DNA from: a virus
Strand: one strand, 5' to 3'
IMG/VR virus record: IMGVR_UViG_3300025577_000045
Span: 1-28,953 of that record
Length of the DNA stretch: 28,953 nt
Notes under the pieces: generated by a model
What the model saw: only the letters and a program-made list of their open reading frames with translations
What the model was told of the DNA's origin: nothing
Databases searched by the model: none
Position numbers and translations under genes: made by a program
Part shown: one piece after another, positions 14,202 through 22,614 of the stretch
Position numbering within the stretch: the stretch's first letter is position 1
Layout: each line of letters opens with the position of its first letter

Positions 14202-15440
14202 TTAAACAGCAGGGTTAGTACCATTGATATTGGAAACGGTAAACCTACGGAAGTAAGGGTTGTTAGCAGTACCTGCTGGCTTACTAGTTGGACCAGCAAT
14301 AGGATCATGAGCCATTGGGTTAGCAGCAAGACCATAACGAGTCTTAAAGCCGATCTTAGGCTGGAAGCTGTTCTCGTCAACGGCGCGAACCATTGTAAGA
14401 GGAACGTATGGGCAGTAGTAAATACCAGCATCATACGAGTTAGCACCTTTGTAACCAACGGTAGCGTAATCATCAACTGCATATGGATCAACATATACCT
14501 TAATGCGGCCATTGATAAGACCAGCGAATGTGTTACCAGTTGTGTCAACGTTTAAGTTGGACGCGATAGCTGGAGCATAGTCGAGAACGCCTGCAGCTGC
14601 AAGAGCAGAAGCAACGTTTGAAGAGCAGATAACATAGTTACCTTTTCCACGACGAGTGCCTTTAGCAATCTCATTGGATTCAAGCTCAAGTTGGAAGAGA
14701 AGTGATTTGAACTTCTCAACAGCCCAACGGCCGTCTGCATCAACGTCAAGATCAAAGTTACCTTCATCACCTGTACCAGTAAGTTGGTTGGTGAAACCTA
14801 CAACCGCTGCGGTATTAATTGAATCAATAACTTCGCGGTTGATTTCAGCAAGGATCTCAGTGCTAAGAATATTAGCAAGTTCTGCTTCAGCATCAAGACC
14901 GTGAATGGCCTTGAGGTCTTGAGCGAGTTCCATTGAGTACTCAGCTTTAAGAGCACGTGTCTTAGCTTCAACAACAACTTTCTCGATAGTGAAACCCATG
15001 TCCTTAGTAATGTTGCCTTCACCAAGTGCGGTAGAGGTAGAAGGAGCGAATTGAGTAGGAGCATTGAAAAGAGCTTCGTCATCAGTTGTTTCAACAGGAG
15101 ATGCATCAACGCCATTATAACGAGACTTCATCGCGAAGATGAGACCAGTAGGACCGGACATTGGCTGAACACCACAAACATCATAAGCGATAAGGCTTGG
15201 CATTGCACGACGTACAAGGCTGATGAGTACTGGATCCCAGTTATCGGTACCAGCTGCAACATTTGAAGGAGTTTCCTCATTAAGGTATTGCGATTGGCCA
15301 CGAGCTTCGGCAAGTGCCTTCTCTTGGTTTTCTAACATAACTGCAGTTACTGCTTTGCGATGGTTATCGGCGAAGGCAGGTGCATCGGCGCTCTCAAGAA
15401 TGGGAGCCCACTTTTTTTCTAGTTCTTCTGAATTAAACAT
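14202..15440 (-). CDS. 23: Major capsid protein gp23
   Basis: A 412-residue HK97-fold capsid protein of the T4 gp23 family. Marker segments are NWDPVLISLVRRAMPSLIAY, DVCGVQPMSGPTGLIFAMKS and RYG-AANPMAHD. It is clearly shorter than T4 gp23 (521). A candidate gp21 cleavage site of the LxE|A type is ALAE|A after E45, which would remove the N-terminal scaffold-binding arm (inference). It follows gene 22 and ends at a strong terminator. Confidence 0.97.
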   Translation of the reverse strand: MFNSEELEKKWAPILESADAPAFADNHRKAVTAVMLENQEKALAEARGQSQYLNEETPSNVAAGTDNWDPVLISLVRRAMPSLIAYDVCGVQPMSGPTGLIFAMKSRYNGVDASPVETTDDEALFNAPTQFAPSTSTALGEGNITKDMGFTIEKVVVEAKTRALKAEYSMELAQDLKAIHGLDAEAELANILSTEILAEINREVIDSINTAAVVGFTNQLTGTGDEGNFDLDVDADGRWAVEKFKSLLFQLELESNEIAKGTRRGKGNYVICSSNVASALAAAGVLDYAPAIASNLNVDTTGNTFAGLINGRIKVYVDPYAVDDYATVGYKGANSYDAGIYYCPYVPLTMVRAVDENSFQPKIGFKTRYGLAANPMAHDPIAGPTSKPAGTANNPYFRRFTVSNINGTNPAV

Positions 15441-15446
15441 AGTTTT

Positions 15447-15454
15447 AATTTATA
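15447..15454 (-). promoter_or_regulatory. Late-type promoter TATAAATT of gene 23
   Basis: One mismatch from the T4 late box, 6 nt before the gene 23 ATG, predicting a leader of about 1 nt. It lies in the 22-23 gap with an A/C-rich flank. Confidence 0.6.
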
Positions 15455-15487
15455 GTTTTGTGTTTTGTTTTTTGTATAGGAAATGCT

Positions 15488-16972
15488 TTACTCGGAGAAT
15501 TTCTTCCCTTTGCTAATAGCACTTAAATAATTTTGCATTGCTTTGGAAACCTTTGGCTTATCAGAGCTGGCAGATTCTTCAACAATAGTTTCTGTGGTTG
15601 AATAAGAATCTTCATCAGACTCTTGTTCTTCCGTTTCTTCATTAATTGACTCAGCGCCTTCAAAGTAGAAGCCCTTAAGAGTATTAATACTCTCACGGAA
15701 TTTATCTTCACCTTCAAAATCAACGCCCTCAGCCAATGATTTTAGTTTTTCTACTTGAGTTTGAACAAGACCTTCGCATGACTCAACAATAACCTTTTCA
15801 CGAGTTAATGCATCAACCTTATCGGCCAATTCGTCAGCAATTGCGCGTGTCTTATCAAAGTCCTCTTTAACTTGGGCAACTTCACTTTCCAATTGCTCGA
15901 AAAGATCAACCTTAGTTTCAGGAACTTCAATATAGTTCTCAACAAAGAGAGTCTTAAGTGAAGACATGAAGTCTTCAGCAATAGAAGTACGTAGAGAAGT
16001 TTCAATAGCAACTGAATTTTCCTTAGCCCACTCAGATACTGCGTAGGTTAAATACTCATCAACTTGCTCTGATAAAGCTGAGCTCATTGTCTCAACTTCT
16101 TCAGTTAGTTTCTCATCATATTCAGCTTGGATCTTCTCCTTAGCTTCAGCGATTTGTGAACGAACTTCAGTTTCAAAAATAAGAGCAGCCTTGGCTTTAA
16201 AGCCTTCGGTAAGGTTTTCTTCTGACTCAATTAAACGTTTAATATCGTCGGTTTCAACCGCAATAGCATCTTCCTTTTTAACTTTCTTTTCGGACTTTAC
16301 GTCTTCTTCTTCTTCTTCTTCGTCTTCTTCGTCTTCTTCGTCGGAATCCATTTCTTCTTCGTCGTCGGAATCTTCATCAGATTCTTCTTCCTCTTCGTCA
16401 TCGGATTCTTTCTTAGTAGCTTTCTTAGCTTCTTCAATCTCTTCTACTTCTTCAGTAGCTTCAACCTCAGCGCCTTCTTCGATCTCTTCCACTACTTCAG
16501 CAGCTTCTTCGATCTCTTCTACTTCTTCAGTAGTTTCAACTTCTTCAGTTTGTTCAGCAACTACTTCTTCAGCTTGCTCAACAGAACCTTCAACGATTTC
16601 TTCGGTTTCCTCAACGGCTACCGCTTCTTCGCTAATTTCTTGTTCTTCCATTGTTTCTTGTTTGTTAGGATGTTGTTCACTTATTTCCATTTCGGATTTA
16701 GTTCGTGCATTTCTGCGTTGTACTAAATAATCTTCAATCTCATTGACATCCTCACTAATTTCATTGCTTTCATTATAGATTGCAATATCTTCAGCGTTTT
16801 CTTCGGTTTCTTCGACAGATTCTTCAATAGAATCATCGAGTGTTTCCTCAGAGTCAGAGGCTTCTTCACTTATTTCCAAATTAGGAACTTCCTCTAACGT
16901 GTCAAGAGAATCTAAGTCAGCTTCGACAATGTCGAAAACATCATATTCTTCGTTTAATATATTATTAGACAT
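15488..16972 (-). CDS. 22: Prohead scaffold protein gp22 with long acidic N-terminal region
   Basis: A 494-residue protein where gp22, the prohead core scaffold, belongs: between protease 21 and capsid 23. The C-terminal half looks like gp22, with IKRLIESEENLTEGFKAKA, long helices (SQIAEAKEKIQAEYDEKL), LKTLFVENYIEVPE and the ending KVSKAMQNYLSAISKGKKF. The N-terminal half (about residues 1-240) is extremely Glu/Asp-rich with imperfect EEVEEIEEA repeats and EEE/DDEEE runs. T4 gp22 has 269 residues, so the acidic part is an added domain. T4 carries a separate acidic core protein, gp67; fusion of such a function is possible but unproven. Confidence 0.88.
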   Translation of the reverse strand: MSNNILNEEYDVFDIVEADLDSLDTLEEVPNLEISEEASDSEETLDDSIEESVEETEENAEDIAIYNESNEISEDVNEIEDYLVQRRNARTKSEMEISEQHPNKQETMEEQEISEEAVAVEETEEIVEGSVEQAEEVVAEQTEEVETTEEVEEIEEAAEVVEEIEEGAEVEATEEVEEIEEAKKATKKESDDEEEEESDEDSDDEEEMDSDEEDEEDEEEEEEDVKSEKKVKKEDAIAVETDDIKRLIESEENLTEGFKAKAALIFETEVRSQIAEAKEKIQAEYDEKLTEEVETMSSALSEQVDEYLTYAVSEWAKENSVAIETSLRTSIAEDFMSSLKTLFVENYIEVPETKVDLFEQLESEVAQVKEDFDKTRAIADELADKVDALTREKVIVESCEGLVQTQVEKLKSLAEGVDFEGEDKFRESINTLKGFYFEGAESINEETEEQESDEDSYSTTETIVEESASSDKPKVSKAMQNYLSAISKGKKFSE

Positions 16973-16974
16973 AT

Positions 16975-17043
16975 TTAGTTTTTCTTAGTTTCTTTTAAGT
17001 TGGAGAGGAAATCATAAGCGATCTCAGTCTCATTAATATTCAT
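16975..17043 (-). CDS. Possible 22-residue peptide between genes 21 and 22
   Basis: A 22-codon frame starting MNINETEIAYDFLSNLKE ends only two bases before the gene 22 ATG, a spacing that suggests translational coupling. The peptide is polar and could form a helix. There is no matching family and only a weak GGGA before the start, so chance is possible. Confidence 0.3.
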   Translation of the reverse strand: MNINETEIAYDFLSNLKETKKN

Positions 17044-17091
17044 TATTTCCCATACTATAAATTCTCACATTAACCATAATAAAAAATTTGT

Positions 17092-17748
17092 TTATAAATC
17101 AATTGAAATATCCTTAAGAAAGGATGAGAACAGCTGCTGCTGTTGCTCTTCTAATTGATTTAAAGAAAGTTTGTCAGCCTCAGCTTTAATATGCTCTGCT
17201 GCTTTTGTAACGATTTGGTTTCCTTCAAAGAAGTACTCAACGCCTTCCATAATACCATTTACAAATGCGCTCGGAGCTGAAGGATCTTGTACAATATCAA
17301 CTGTTGCTAAAATAAAGTCTTCGTTAACAACATCAACGCCTTGGCGATTTTTTGATACACTGCCCATTCCTCGTGAACTAACACCAAGTTGGCAACCGCC
17401 TTCAAGTAATCCCTTAACGATTGTTCCCATTGGAGTATCAAGAATCTTTGCTTTACCAATAACATTGTTACCATTCCAGCTAAGCTCTGTAATACGATGA
17501 GATACTTTATCCAAATTAATTGAAGGGCCTTCAGGATGGTTTAATTCACCAACTGCGCGACCTTTTGCAACGTAATTCTCAACGTATTTTTTAACCGAAC
17601 CTTCTAGAATTGCCTTTGGGTAAATCCTTTTATTATGATTAAGCTGATCGGCTTGCATAAAGATACCTTCGATGATATGACTCTTTTTGCCATCCTTTGT
17701 TTCGGTGAGGTAATTTAGCTCCTCGTTGTGTTCTGTTATTAGTTTCAT
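17092..17748 (-). CDS. 21: Prohead core protease gp21
   Basis: A 218-residue serine protease of the T4 gp21 family, which cleaves core and capsid proteins during head maturation. Conserved segments are GIFMQADQLNHNKRIYP, GELNHPEGP with the likely catalytic His71, LGVSSRGMGS with the likely catalytic Ser124/125, and DIVQDPSAPSAFV. T4 gp21 has 212 residues. The start at 17748 follows the stop of the preceding gene by one base; an in-frame ATG at 17772 would lie inside that gene. Confidence 0.94.
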   Translation of the reverse strand: MKLITEHNEELNYLTETKDGKKSHIIEGIFMQADQLNHNKRIYPKAILEGSVKKYVENYVAKGRAVGELNHPEGPSINLDKVSHRITELSWNGNNVIGKAKILDTPMGTIVKGLLEGGCQLGVSSRGMGSVSKNRQGVDVVNEDFILATVDIVQDPSAPSAFVNGIMEGVEYFFEGNQIVTKAAEHIKAEADKLSLNQLEEQQQQLFSSFLKDISIDL

Positions 17749-17749
17749 A

Positions 17750-18415
17750 TTATGCAAATCTTGTTGCTTCATTTATCGAACTTGAATTATGTTGTACAGA
17801 ATCTAAAAGTTTTATAATATCATCGTAAACATTTTTAAAAGTAATGCCGCTTCTCTTAGAAAAGGCTGGCATTGTATGTGGTTTTCCACGATGCATAATA
17901 ACAATATCTTCTCCATCTATAAAGACCTCTTTCTTATTTGAATTAGTAAGTTTATGGAAAAAGGCTAAAACTTCATCACGTTTTTTATTGTAATCACTTA
18001 ATTTAAAATTATGCCAAACCGAATAAGGCTTACCATGTAGAGATTTGAGATTTACCGTCGATTCTTCTAAATTATCTTCTTTAATACCAAGGATTTTTTT
18101 AGCAGCTTCTTTATCAATAGTTGCTTTGTAAGTCTTACCGTTGAATTCGAATTCCTCTTCGCCATCAATAACTGCTTTAGCAGCAGCTTTAGTAAATTCA
18201 TTACCTTCTTCTACTTCTTCTTTACTCTTCTTCTTTTTCTCTTTGCCACAAGCTTCAACAACATCTTCAGCATCAGTAAAAATGTTATTTGCTGCAGTTA
18301 CTCTTTGTAAATCGATTTCAGTTTTAACTTTATCTTTTAAAAGAGTATTTAAAATCGAAGAAGATTGCTTAGTATCGCCTGAAACTATGCTTTTTATTAA
18401 TTCGTTTGTATTCAT
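17750..18415 (-). CDS. Putative prohead core protein (gp67/gp68 position)
   Basis: A 221-residue protein between portal 20 and protease 21, where T4 has core genes 67 and 68. The N terminus (MNTNELIKSIVSGDTKQSSS, then LLKDKV) has the short helical look of such core proteins. A KEKKKKSKEEVEEG stretch follows at about 56-70, then an EFEFNGKTYKATIDKE segment, and a C-terminal domain with KPYSVWHNFKLSDYNKKRDE and KEVFIDGEDIVIMHRGKPH. It has a perfect late promoter. Position supports a head-core role; sequence similarity is not strong enough to name it. Confidence 0.7.
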   Translation of the reverse strand: MNTNELIKSIVSGDTKQSSSILNTLLKDKVKTEIDLQRVTAANNIFTDAEDVVEACGKEKKKKSKEEVEEGNEFTKAAAKAVIDGEEEFEFNGKTYKATIDKEAAKKILGIKEDNLEESTVNLKSLHGKPYSVWHNFKLSDYNKKRDEVLAFFHKLTNSNKKEVFIDGEDIVIMHRGKPHTMPAFSKRSGITFKNVYDDIIKLLDSVQHNSSSINEATRFA

Positions 18416-18427
18416 TTTAATATTATT

Positions 18428-18435
18428 TATTTATA
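18428..18435 (-). promoter_or_regulatory. Late promoter TATAAATA
   Basis: Perfect late box 12 nt before the ATG at 18415, with an overlapping second copy AATAAATA at 18424-18431. Leader of about 3-7 nt. Confidence 0.6.
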
Positions 18436-18460
18436 TAATTTTTTGTTTTAAGCATCTATT

Positions 18461-19963
18461 TTAAAACTCATCATCATCAACAGGATCTTCTTCAATTTCA
18501 GCGTCGATTCTTTCAACATCCTCGTCAGTGAAGTTAAGAACATTAGATCTTACCCACTTCTTAGAATAATACTTACCAATAAATGGCTGTATTTGTTCTA
18601 ACATTGTAATGCGTTCTCTTAGGATTTCAAAGTCCTTTAACTCTGAAAAATAGTTATCTTCAATAAAGTCAATTGCTATTTTCTGTTCAATATCATCCCA
18701 TTCTTCTTCAGTACAAATGCGTTTTAGCAAGCACTGTACTCTAAGCATATTAATAAACAATACCGAAAACTTACGGCGAAGTCTATTAATAAACTTTTGG
18801 AATTTTACTTCTTCTCTTGAAATCTCACTAACTCGTCCAGCGTTATAAGTGCTTTCAGAATCAATCCTACTTAACGGAACATTTAATGAACGATATAGTT
18901 TCTTTTGGAAAAAGATAACATCATCAATTTGAGAAAGATTCTCACCGCCTGGGAGCGTAGTAATCTCTGTTCCTCGACCACCTTCACGGCGTGGTAACCA
19001 AAAATCTTCGAGCATACTCATGCTCTTACTTTCATCCTGAACTTCTCCAGTTCGCGCATCGTAAATTAACTTATTACGATACTTAGACATAATTCCTTGA
19101 ACATATTCTTCGGCTTTACCTTTAGGAAGGTTACCAATATCAATATAAAATATGCGGCGTTCAGGAGCTCGTGATATTCTGTAAATAACAAGAGCGTCTT
19201 CCATTACACGCAATTGGTTTACTAGTTTTACACTTTTATGAAGATATGACGTTGAAATTTTTTGTGTTTCGTCTGTTGTTCCCGATGGAACATATACAAT
19301 AACATTTGGGTCGATTTTTAAAGCCTGGTTTCCTGCAGACATATCTTGCCCATAAAGGTAATACTCTTTAGTAACACCAGTGGTTTCTTCACCGGTTCTT
19401 TTACTAACTTTCTTAGTAACTTCTTTTACTTTACGAATATGTAAAGGATCAATTAATCGAACATCTTTAATACCTTGTTTAATATTTTCAGAATCAATCA
19501 TTAAATGGTAATATAGTTTACCATCAATATACCACCGCCTAAAGACGTCATGTGAATTAAAATTAAATTTTAATAGTTTAATAATTGTATCAAACTCATC
19601 TCTAAATTTCTTTTTAATACCATCCGTTAAATCTACATCGTCAAGAACTAAATTTACAGGAGCAGTATTAGAATCTCCAACAATAGCAGCATTAACAATA
19701 TCATTAATTGCGAGATCGCACTCAGGTTGAGCTGCCGCCGTTCTATAACTTTTAATTAGATCTTTTTCGTTTTGAATATTTAAATTATCCAAATCGAGAA
19801 CTTGCCCATAATAACCAGACGCCGCCCCTGATGAAAAAACAGCAGAGCCGTCATCATTTAAAGGCGGAGCAAAACTTTCAATAGAATCCTTTGCGTCACT
19901 TTCATCGTCTAGTATATTTGCTTTCTTTAGCTTTTTACTTATGTCAAATCCGAATACATTCAT
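18461..19963 (-). CDS. 20: Portal vertex protein gp20
   Basis: A 500-residue portal protein of the T4 gp20 family (T4: 524), the dodecameric DNA entry channel and head assembly start point. Family segments include KDLIKSYRTAAAQPECDLAI and NDIVNAAIV near residues 68-96, RRWYIDGKLYYHLM, RISRAPERRIFYIDIGNLPK, KYRNKLIYDA, DFWLPRREGGRGTEITTLPG, and SRIDSESTYNAGRVSEISRE. The C terminus is acidic. The stretch before the ATG is TTATATATAATAT, an imperfect promoter-like AT box preceded by a strong hairpin. Confidence 0.97.
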   Translation of the reverse strand: MNVFGFDISKKLKKANILDDESDAKDSIESFAPPLNDDGSAVFSSGAASGYYGQVLDLDNLNIQNEKDLIKSYRTAAAQPECDLAINDIVNAAIVGDSNTAPVNLVLDDVDLTDGIKKKFRDEFDTIIKLLKFNFNSHDVFRRWYIDGKLYYHLMIDSENIKQGIKDVRLIDPLHIRKVKEVTKKVSKRTGEETTGVTKEYYLYGQDMSAGNQALKIDPNVIVYVPSGTTDETQKISTSYLHKSVKLVNQLRVMEDALVIYRISRAPERRIFYIDIGNLPKGKAEEYVQGIMSKYRNKLIYDARTGEVQDESKSMSMLEDFWLPRREGGRGTEITTLPGGENLSQIDDVIFFQKKLYRSLNVPLSRIDSESTYNAGRVSEISREEVKFQKFINRLRRKFSVLFINMLRVQCLLKRICTEEEWDDIEQKIAIDFIEDNYFSELKDFEILRERITMLEQIQPFIGKYYSKKWVRSNVLNFTDEDVERIDAEIEEDPVDDDEF

Positions 19964-19978
19964 ATATTATATATAATG

Positions 19979-20017
19979 CTTAGAATTACCCCAAGATCAA
20001 CTCAGGGTAATTCTAAG
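19979..20017. terminator. Strong hairpin between genes 19 and 20
   Basis: A perfect 13-bp inverted repeat: CTTAGAATTACCC at 19979-19991 with GGGTAATTCTAAG at 20005-20017, and a 13-nt loop. Neither strand has a T-run directly after it, so it may protect or process the gene 19 mRNA rather than terminate fully. Confidence 0.6.
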
Positions 20018-20046
20018 ACTTAATTTGTTTTAACTAATTATAACGA

Positions 20047-20634
20047 TTAGTTTGAATCTGATGTTGCAGCAGTGGTATTACTTACCCAATATTGGTAATT
20101 AAATTCTACTGTAAACTCTTCAATCGTATCGTTGGTTTCATAATTAAGATCAATTGCACTGATGTTTGTTGGGAATGCATCGATTAATTTATAACCCTTA
20201 ATCGCAGCACCAAGTCCGGATGAGAGTCCATGACCTGCGCCATCACGACCAAGTTGCTCAACTTCTACAGGGCGCATATAGTTTAGCGCTTCGCCTGATT
20301 GGCTGTACTGAGACGTGTTTGCTTTATTATCGTTAATAAGATCCATCCATGTTTCAAAGGCATCCCTTATAAGCATGTTTTCGTCGTTAATAACTGTAAT
20401 CGTCCATGGTTCAAATGTACGGTCTCCTGCAACCTTTAACTTACGACCTAGGTAAGGAACTTCGACGGGTGCTATAACACTCGATGGAAGTTGCGCTCCT
20501 TTGATCATAAAGCTACCAAGCTTAGTCAACGTATCTGTTGAAAGCTCAGGCGGAAAAAACACTTTACATTTGAATAGGTTTGGCCTTGCGCCTCCCCCTG
20601 TTAATTGTGATTTAAAATCTGATATATTACTCAT
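20047..20634 (-). CDS. 19: Tail tube protein gp19
   Basis: A 195-residue protein of the T4 gp19 family (163 residues), stacked as hexamer rings inside the sheath. Markers are GGARPNLFKCKVFFP, PYLGRKLKVAGDRTFEPWTI, VINDENM-IRDAFETWMD, and LIDAFPTNISAIDLNYET followed by FTVEFNYQYW. It follows sheath gene 18 and precedes portal gene 20, the T4 order. TATAAACA at about 20653 may be a weak late-type box. No Shine-Dalgarno sequence is visible. Confidence 0.95.
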   Translation of the reverse strand: MSNISDFKSQLTGGGARPNLFKCKVFFPPELSTDTLTKLGSFMIKGAQLPSSVIAPVEVPYLGRKLKVAGDRTFEPWTITVINDENMLIRDAFETWMDLINDNKANTSQYSQSGEALNYMRPVEVEQLGRDGAGHGLSSGLGAAIKGYKLIDAFPTNISAIDLNYETNDTIEEFTVEFNYQYWVSNTTAATSDSN

Positions 20635-20679
20635 TTTTTTTATTTTCTACTGTTTATATTAATATTTATCAATCCTTTA

Positions 20680-22524
20680 TTAAACCAGCTCTTCAAAAAT
20701 AGCACCTGTTCTGGTAGCTATAAAGTTAAGCGTGATAAAGTTAATTGAACGTAACGGCTTGATGTAAATATCAGCAACGAATCGGTTTCCATCAACAACT
20801 TGTGATGTATTATTCGATGAGTCACACACTATCTTAAAGTCTTCGATTCCTCGACGACCTTGAACATCTCGTAAGAATGGCGCGATTGCATTAACAAAAG
20901 CTGATCTTGTAAACTCGTCGTTAATTTCAAATAACTGGAATTTAGCAGATGTAGCAATTGCCTTCTCAACGGTCATAAACAACCTACGAACATTAATGCG
21001 ATCAAACGCAGAAGGACGTGCTAGGGCTGTCTTATCACCATATAGAACGATACCTTGGCCAGGGAAAGAAACCACTGGGTTAACTCTTTTCTTGTATAAT
21101 TCATCACGATCGGCCTGCTTAGGATTGTAAGCAAGTTTAATAACACTTTGAATATTACCTCGGTTTAATCCAGCTGGAGAGAACCATGGCTCTGAAACAT
21201 TATCTGTATTTGCGCAAAGACCTGCAATATGACCGCATAAAGGAATCCAAACATATTGGTCTTTATAACGATTATAAACATAAGCAGGAGTACTATCAAA
21301 TACTGCATAACTTGTAGAAGTAACACCTCCGGAGCCAGATTTACCTTCAAATTTCCATAATACCTCATTCAATCGGTCGACATCATTTGTGTATTCTTTA
21401 ACCTTTAAAGGAGCAGAAAGGAATGCCATACAGTCTTTACGTGTATTAGCAATTTCTAAAAGTTTATCATCAACGGTTTTGGTTTTTGACGTTACATAAT
21501 CGTAATCAAGAGCAAGCTCTGTAAAGTTCTGTGCAAAAATCAAGTTAACATCAACGGTTTCATAATCGCCAAATAATTCGATTGCCTCCACTACAGGATC
21601 TGCAGTATAATCGGCGTCGTCCATTCCATCTGCGAGATCAACATAATATTCTTCAAAACCTTCCACTGGAACTGTCACTGTGCCGGTGGTCTCTGTAACC
21701 TCTTGTAAAATACTATTAATTCCAGCATAAAAATCTATAAGCGCTCCTTGAACAAGAATAGGCTCTTCAGTAGGACGAACGGCCCAAACATATGAACTTC
21801 CTCCATTTAATTTAGAAACCCAATAGTTAGACTCACCAAACTCATCTTTTGCATTTGCTGCCATTGATAAACCTTGGTAAATTTCAAGAATGCTACCTTG
21901 ATCTCCAGAAAATGCACCACCTTGGTCTACAACCAATACGTGAATTTCATCTTTTGCAGTTGTATCGCCTAAAAGATTTTCCGCCCAAACAGTGTTGGTT
22001 GGTTTATATCCTAATTGAGCTTTAATGGTACTATCTACTGTGTCCCAATTGTCTTCTGTTATAAAATAAACACGCAGTGAGTTACCTAAAGAACCCGCAT
22101 ATCGTGCAACGATATTCGAATCAATCCCAAGTAATTCAGATGATAATCTATCTAAGTCGTCTTGTCCATTAATTACGCCTGGGTCATAATCGCCAGTGAA
22201 GCCGGCTGGTGCTGGAATAGTATCCATACCTGCGCCTCCTGATGTCGCGTTATAAGAGCCATTAACGGCCCGCGCTACTTTTAATGAATTGCCATATTTT
22301 AAAAAGCTAGCAGCAGTTAAGAAGCTAACTTCGATTTCTCCCTTGATTTCTGGTGTTCCAAAAACCTTAGCGAGGTCTGTTTCTGAGCCTACCGTGACTA
22401 AACGTCCCGACGGTCCCCAACGAAAGTACCCTGCATATCCACCAATAGAGGTGGATTGTGCTGGCACTATATCTGTGAGATCAGTTTCTTTGATCTCAAC
22501 TCCAGGTGATACTAAAAATCCCAT
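20680..22524 (-). CDS. 18: Tail sheath protein gp18
   Basis: A 614-residue contractile sheath protein (T4 gp18: 659). The N terminus FLVSPGVEIKETDLTDIVPA and GGYAGYFRWGPSGRLVTVGS is typical. The C-terminal sheath domain has GQGIVLYGDKTA, INVRRLFMTVEKAIATSAKF and the ending FITLNFIATRTGAIFEELV. The variable surface region lies in the middle. This is one of few genes with a Shine-Dalgarno-like sequence (GAAAGGA about 8 nt before ATG), with a leader of about 26 nt from the box at 22556-22563. Confidence 0.97.
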   Translation of the reverse strand: MGFLVSPGVEIKETDLTDIVPAQSTSIGGYAGYFRWGPSGRLVTVGSETDLAKVFGTPEIKGEIEVSFLTAASFLKYGNSLKVARAVNGSYNATSGGAGMDTIPAPAGFTGDYDPGVINGQDDLDRLSSELLGIDSNIVARYAGSLGNSLRVYFITEDNWDTVDSTIKAQLGYKPTNTVWAENLLGDTTAKDEIHVLVVDQGGAFSGDQGSILEIYQGLSMAANAKDEFGESNYWVSKLNGGSSYVWAVRPTEEPILVQGALIDFYAGINSILQEVTETTGTVTVPVEGFEEYYVDLADGMDDADYTADPVVEAIELFGDYETVDVNLIFAQNFTELALDYDYVTSKTKTVDDKLLEIANTRKDCMAFLSAPLKVKEYTNDVDRLNEVLWKFEGKSGSGGVTSTSYAVFDSTPAYVYNRYKDQYVWIPLCGHIAGLCANTDNVSEPWFSPAGLNRGNIQSVIKLAYNPKQADRDELYKKRVNPVVSFPGQGIVLYGDKTALARPSAFDRINVRRLFMTVEKAIATSAKFQLFEINDEFTRSAFVNAIAPFLRDVQGRRGIEDFKIVCDSSNNTSQVVDGNRFVADIYIKPLRSINFITLNFIATRTGAIFEELV

Positions 22525-22555
22525 AAGTTTTTCCTTTCAGTGTATTTTGTTTTAC

Positions 22556-22563
22556 AATTTATA
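22556..22563 (-). promoter_or_regulatory. Late-type promoter TATAAATT of gene 18
   Basis: One mismatch from the T4 late box, 31 nt before the ATG. It gives a leader long enough to contain the GAAAGGA ribosome site. Confidence 0.55.
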
Positions 22564-22614
22564 ATTAGCATAATAAGAATATTCTCAATAACAATATTTA
22601 TTTTATAACGGCCC

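Noticed and set aside
14198-15313. Several Leu-rich minus- and plus-strand frames within gene 23
   Set aside because: Alternative frames of the well-supported major capsid gene.
16191-16730. Long plus-strand frame rich in serine
   Set aside because: It is the reverse complement of Glu/Asp codons in the acidic region of gp22; poly-Ser is the expected shadow.
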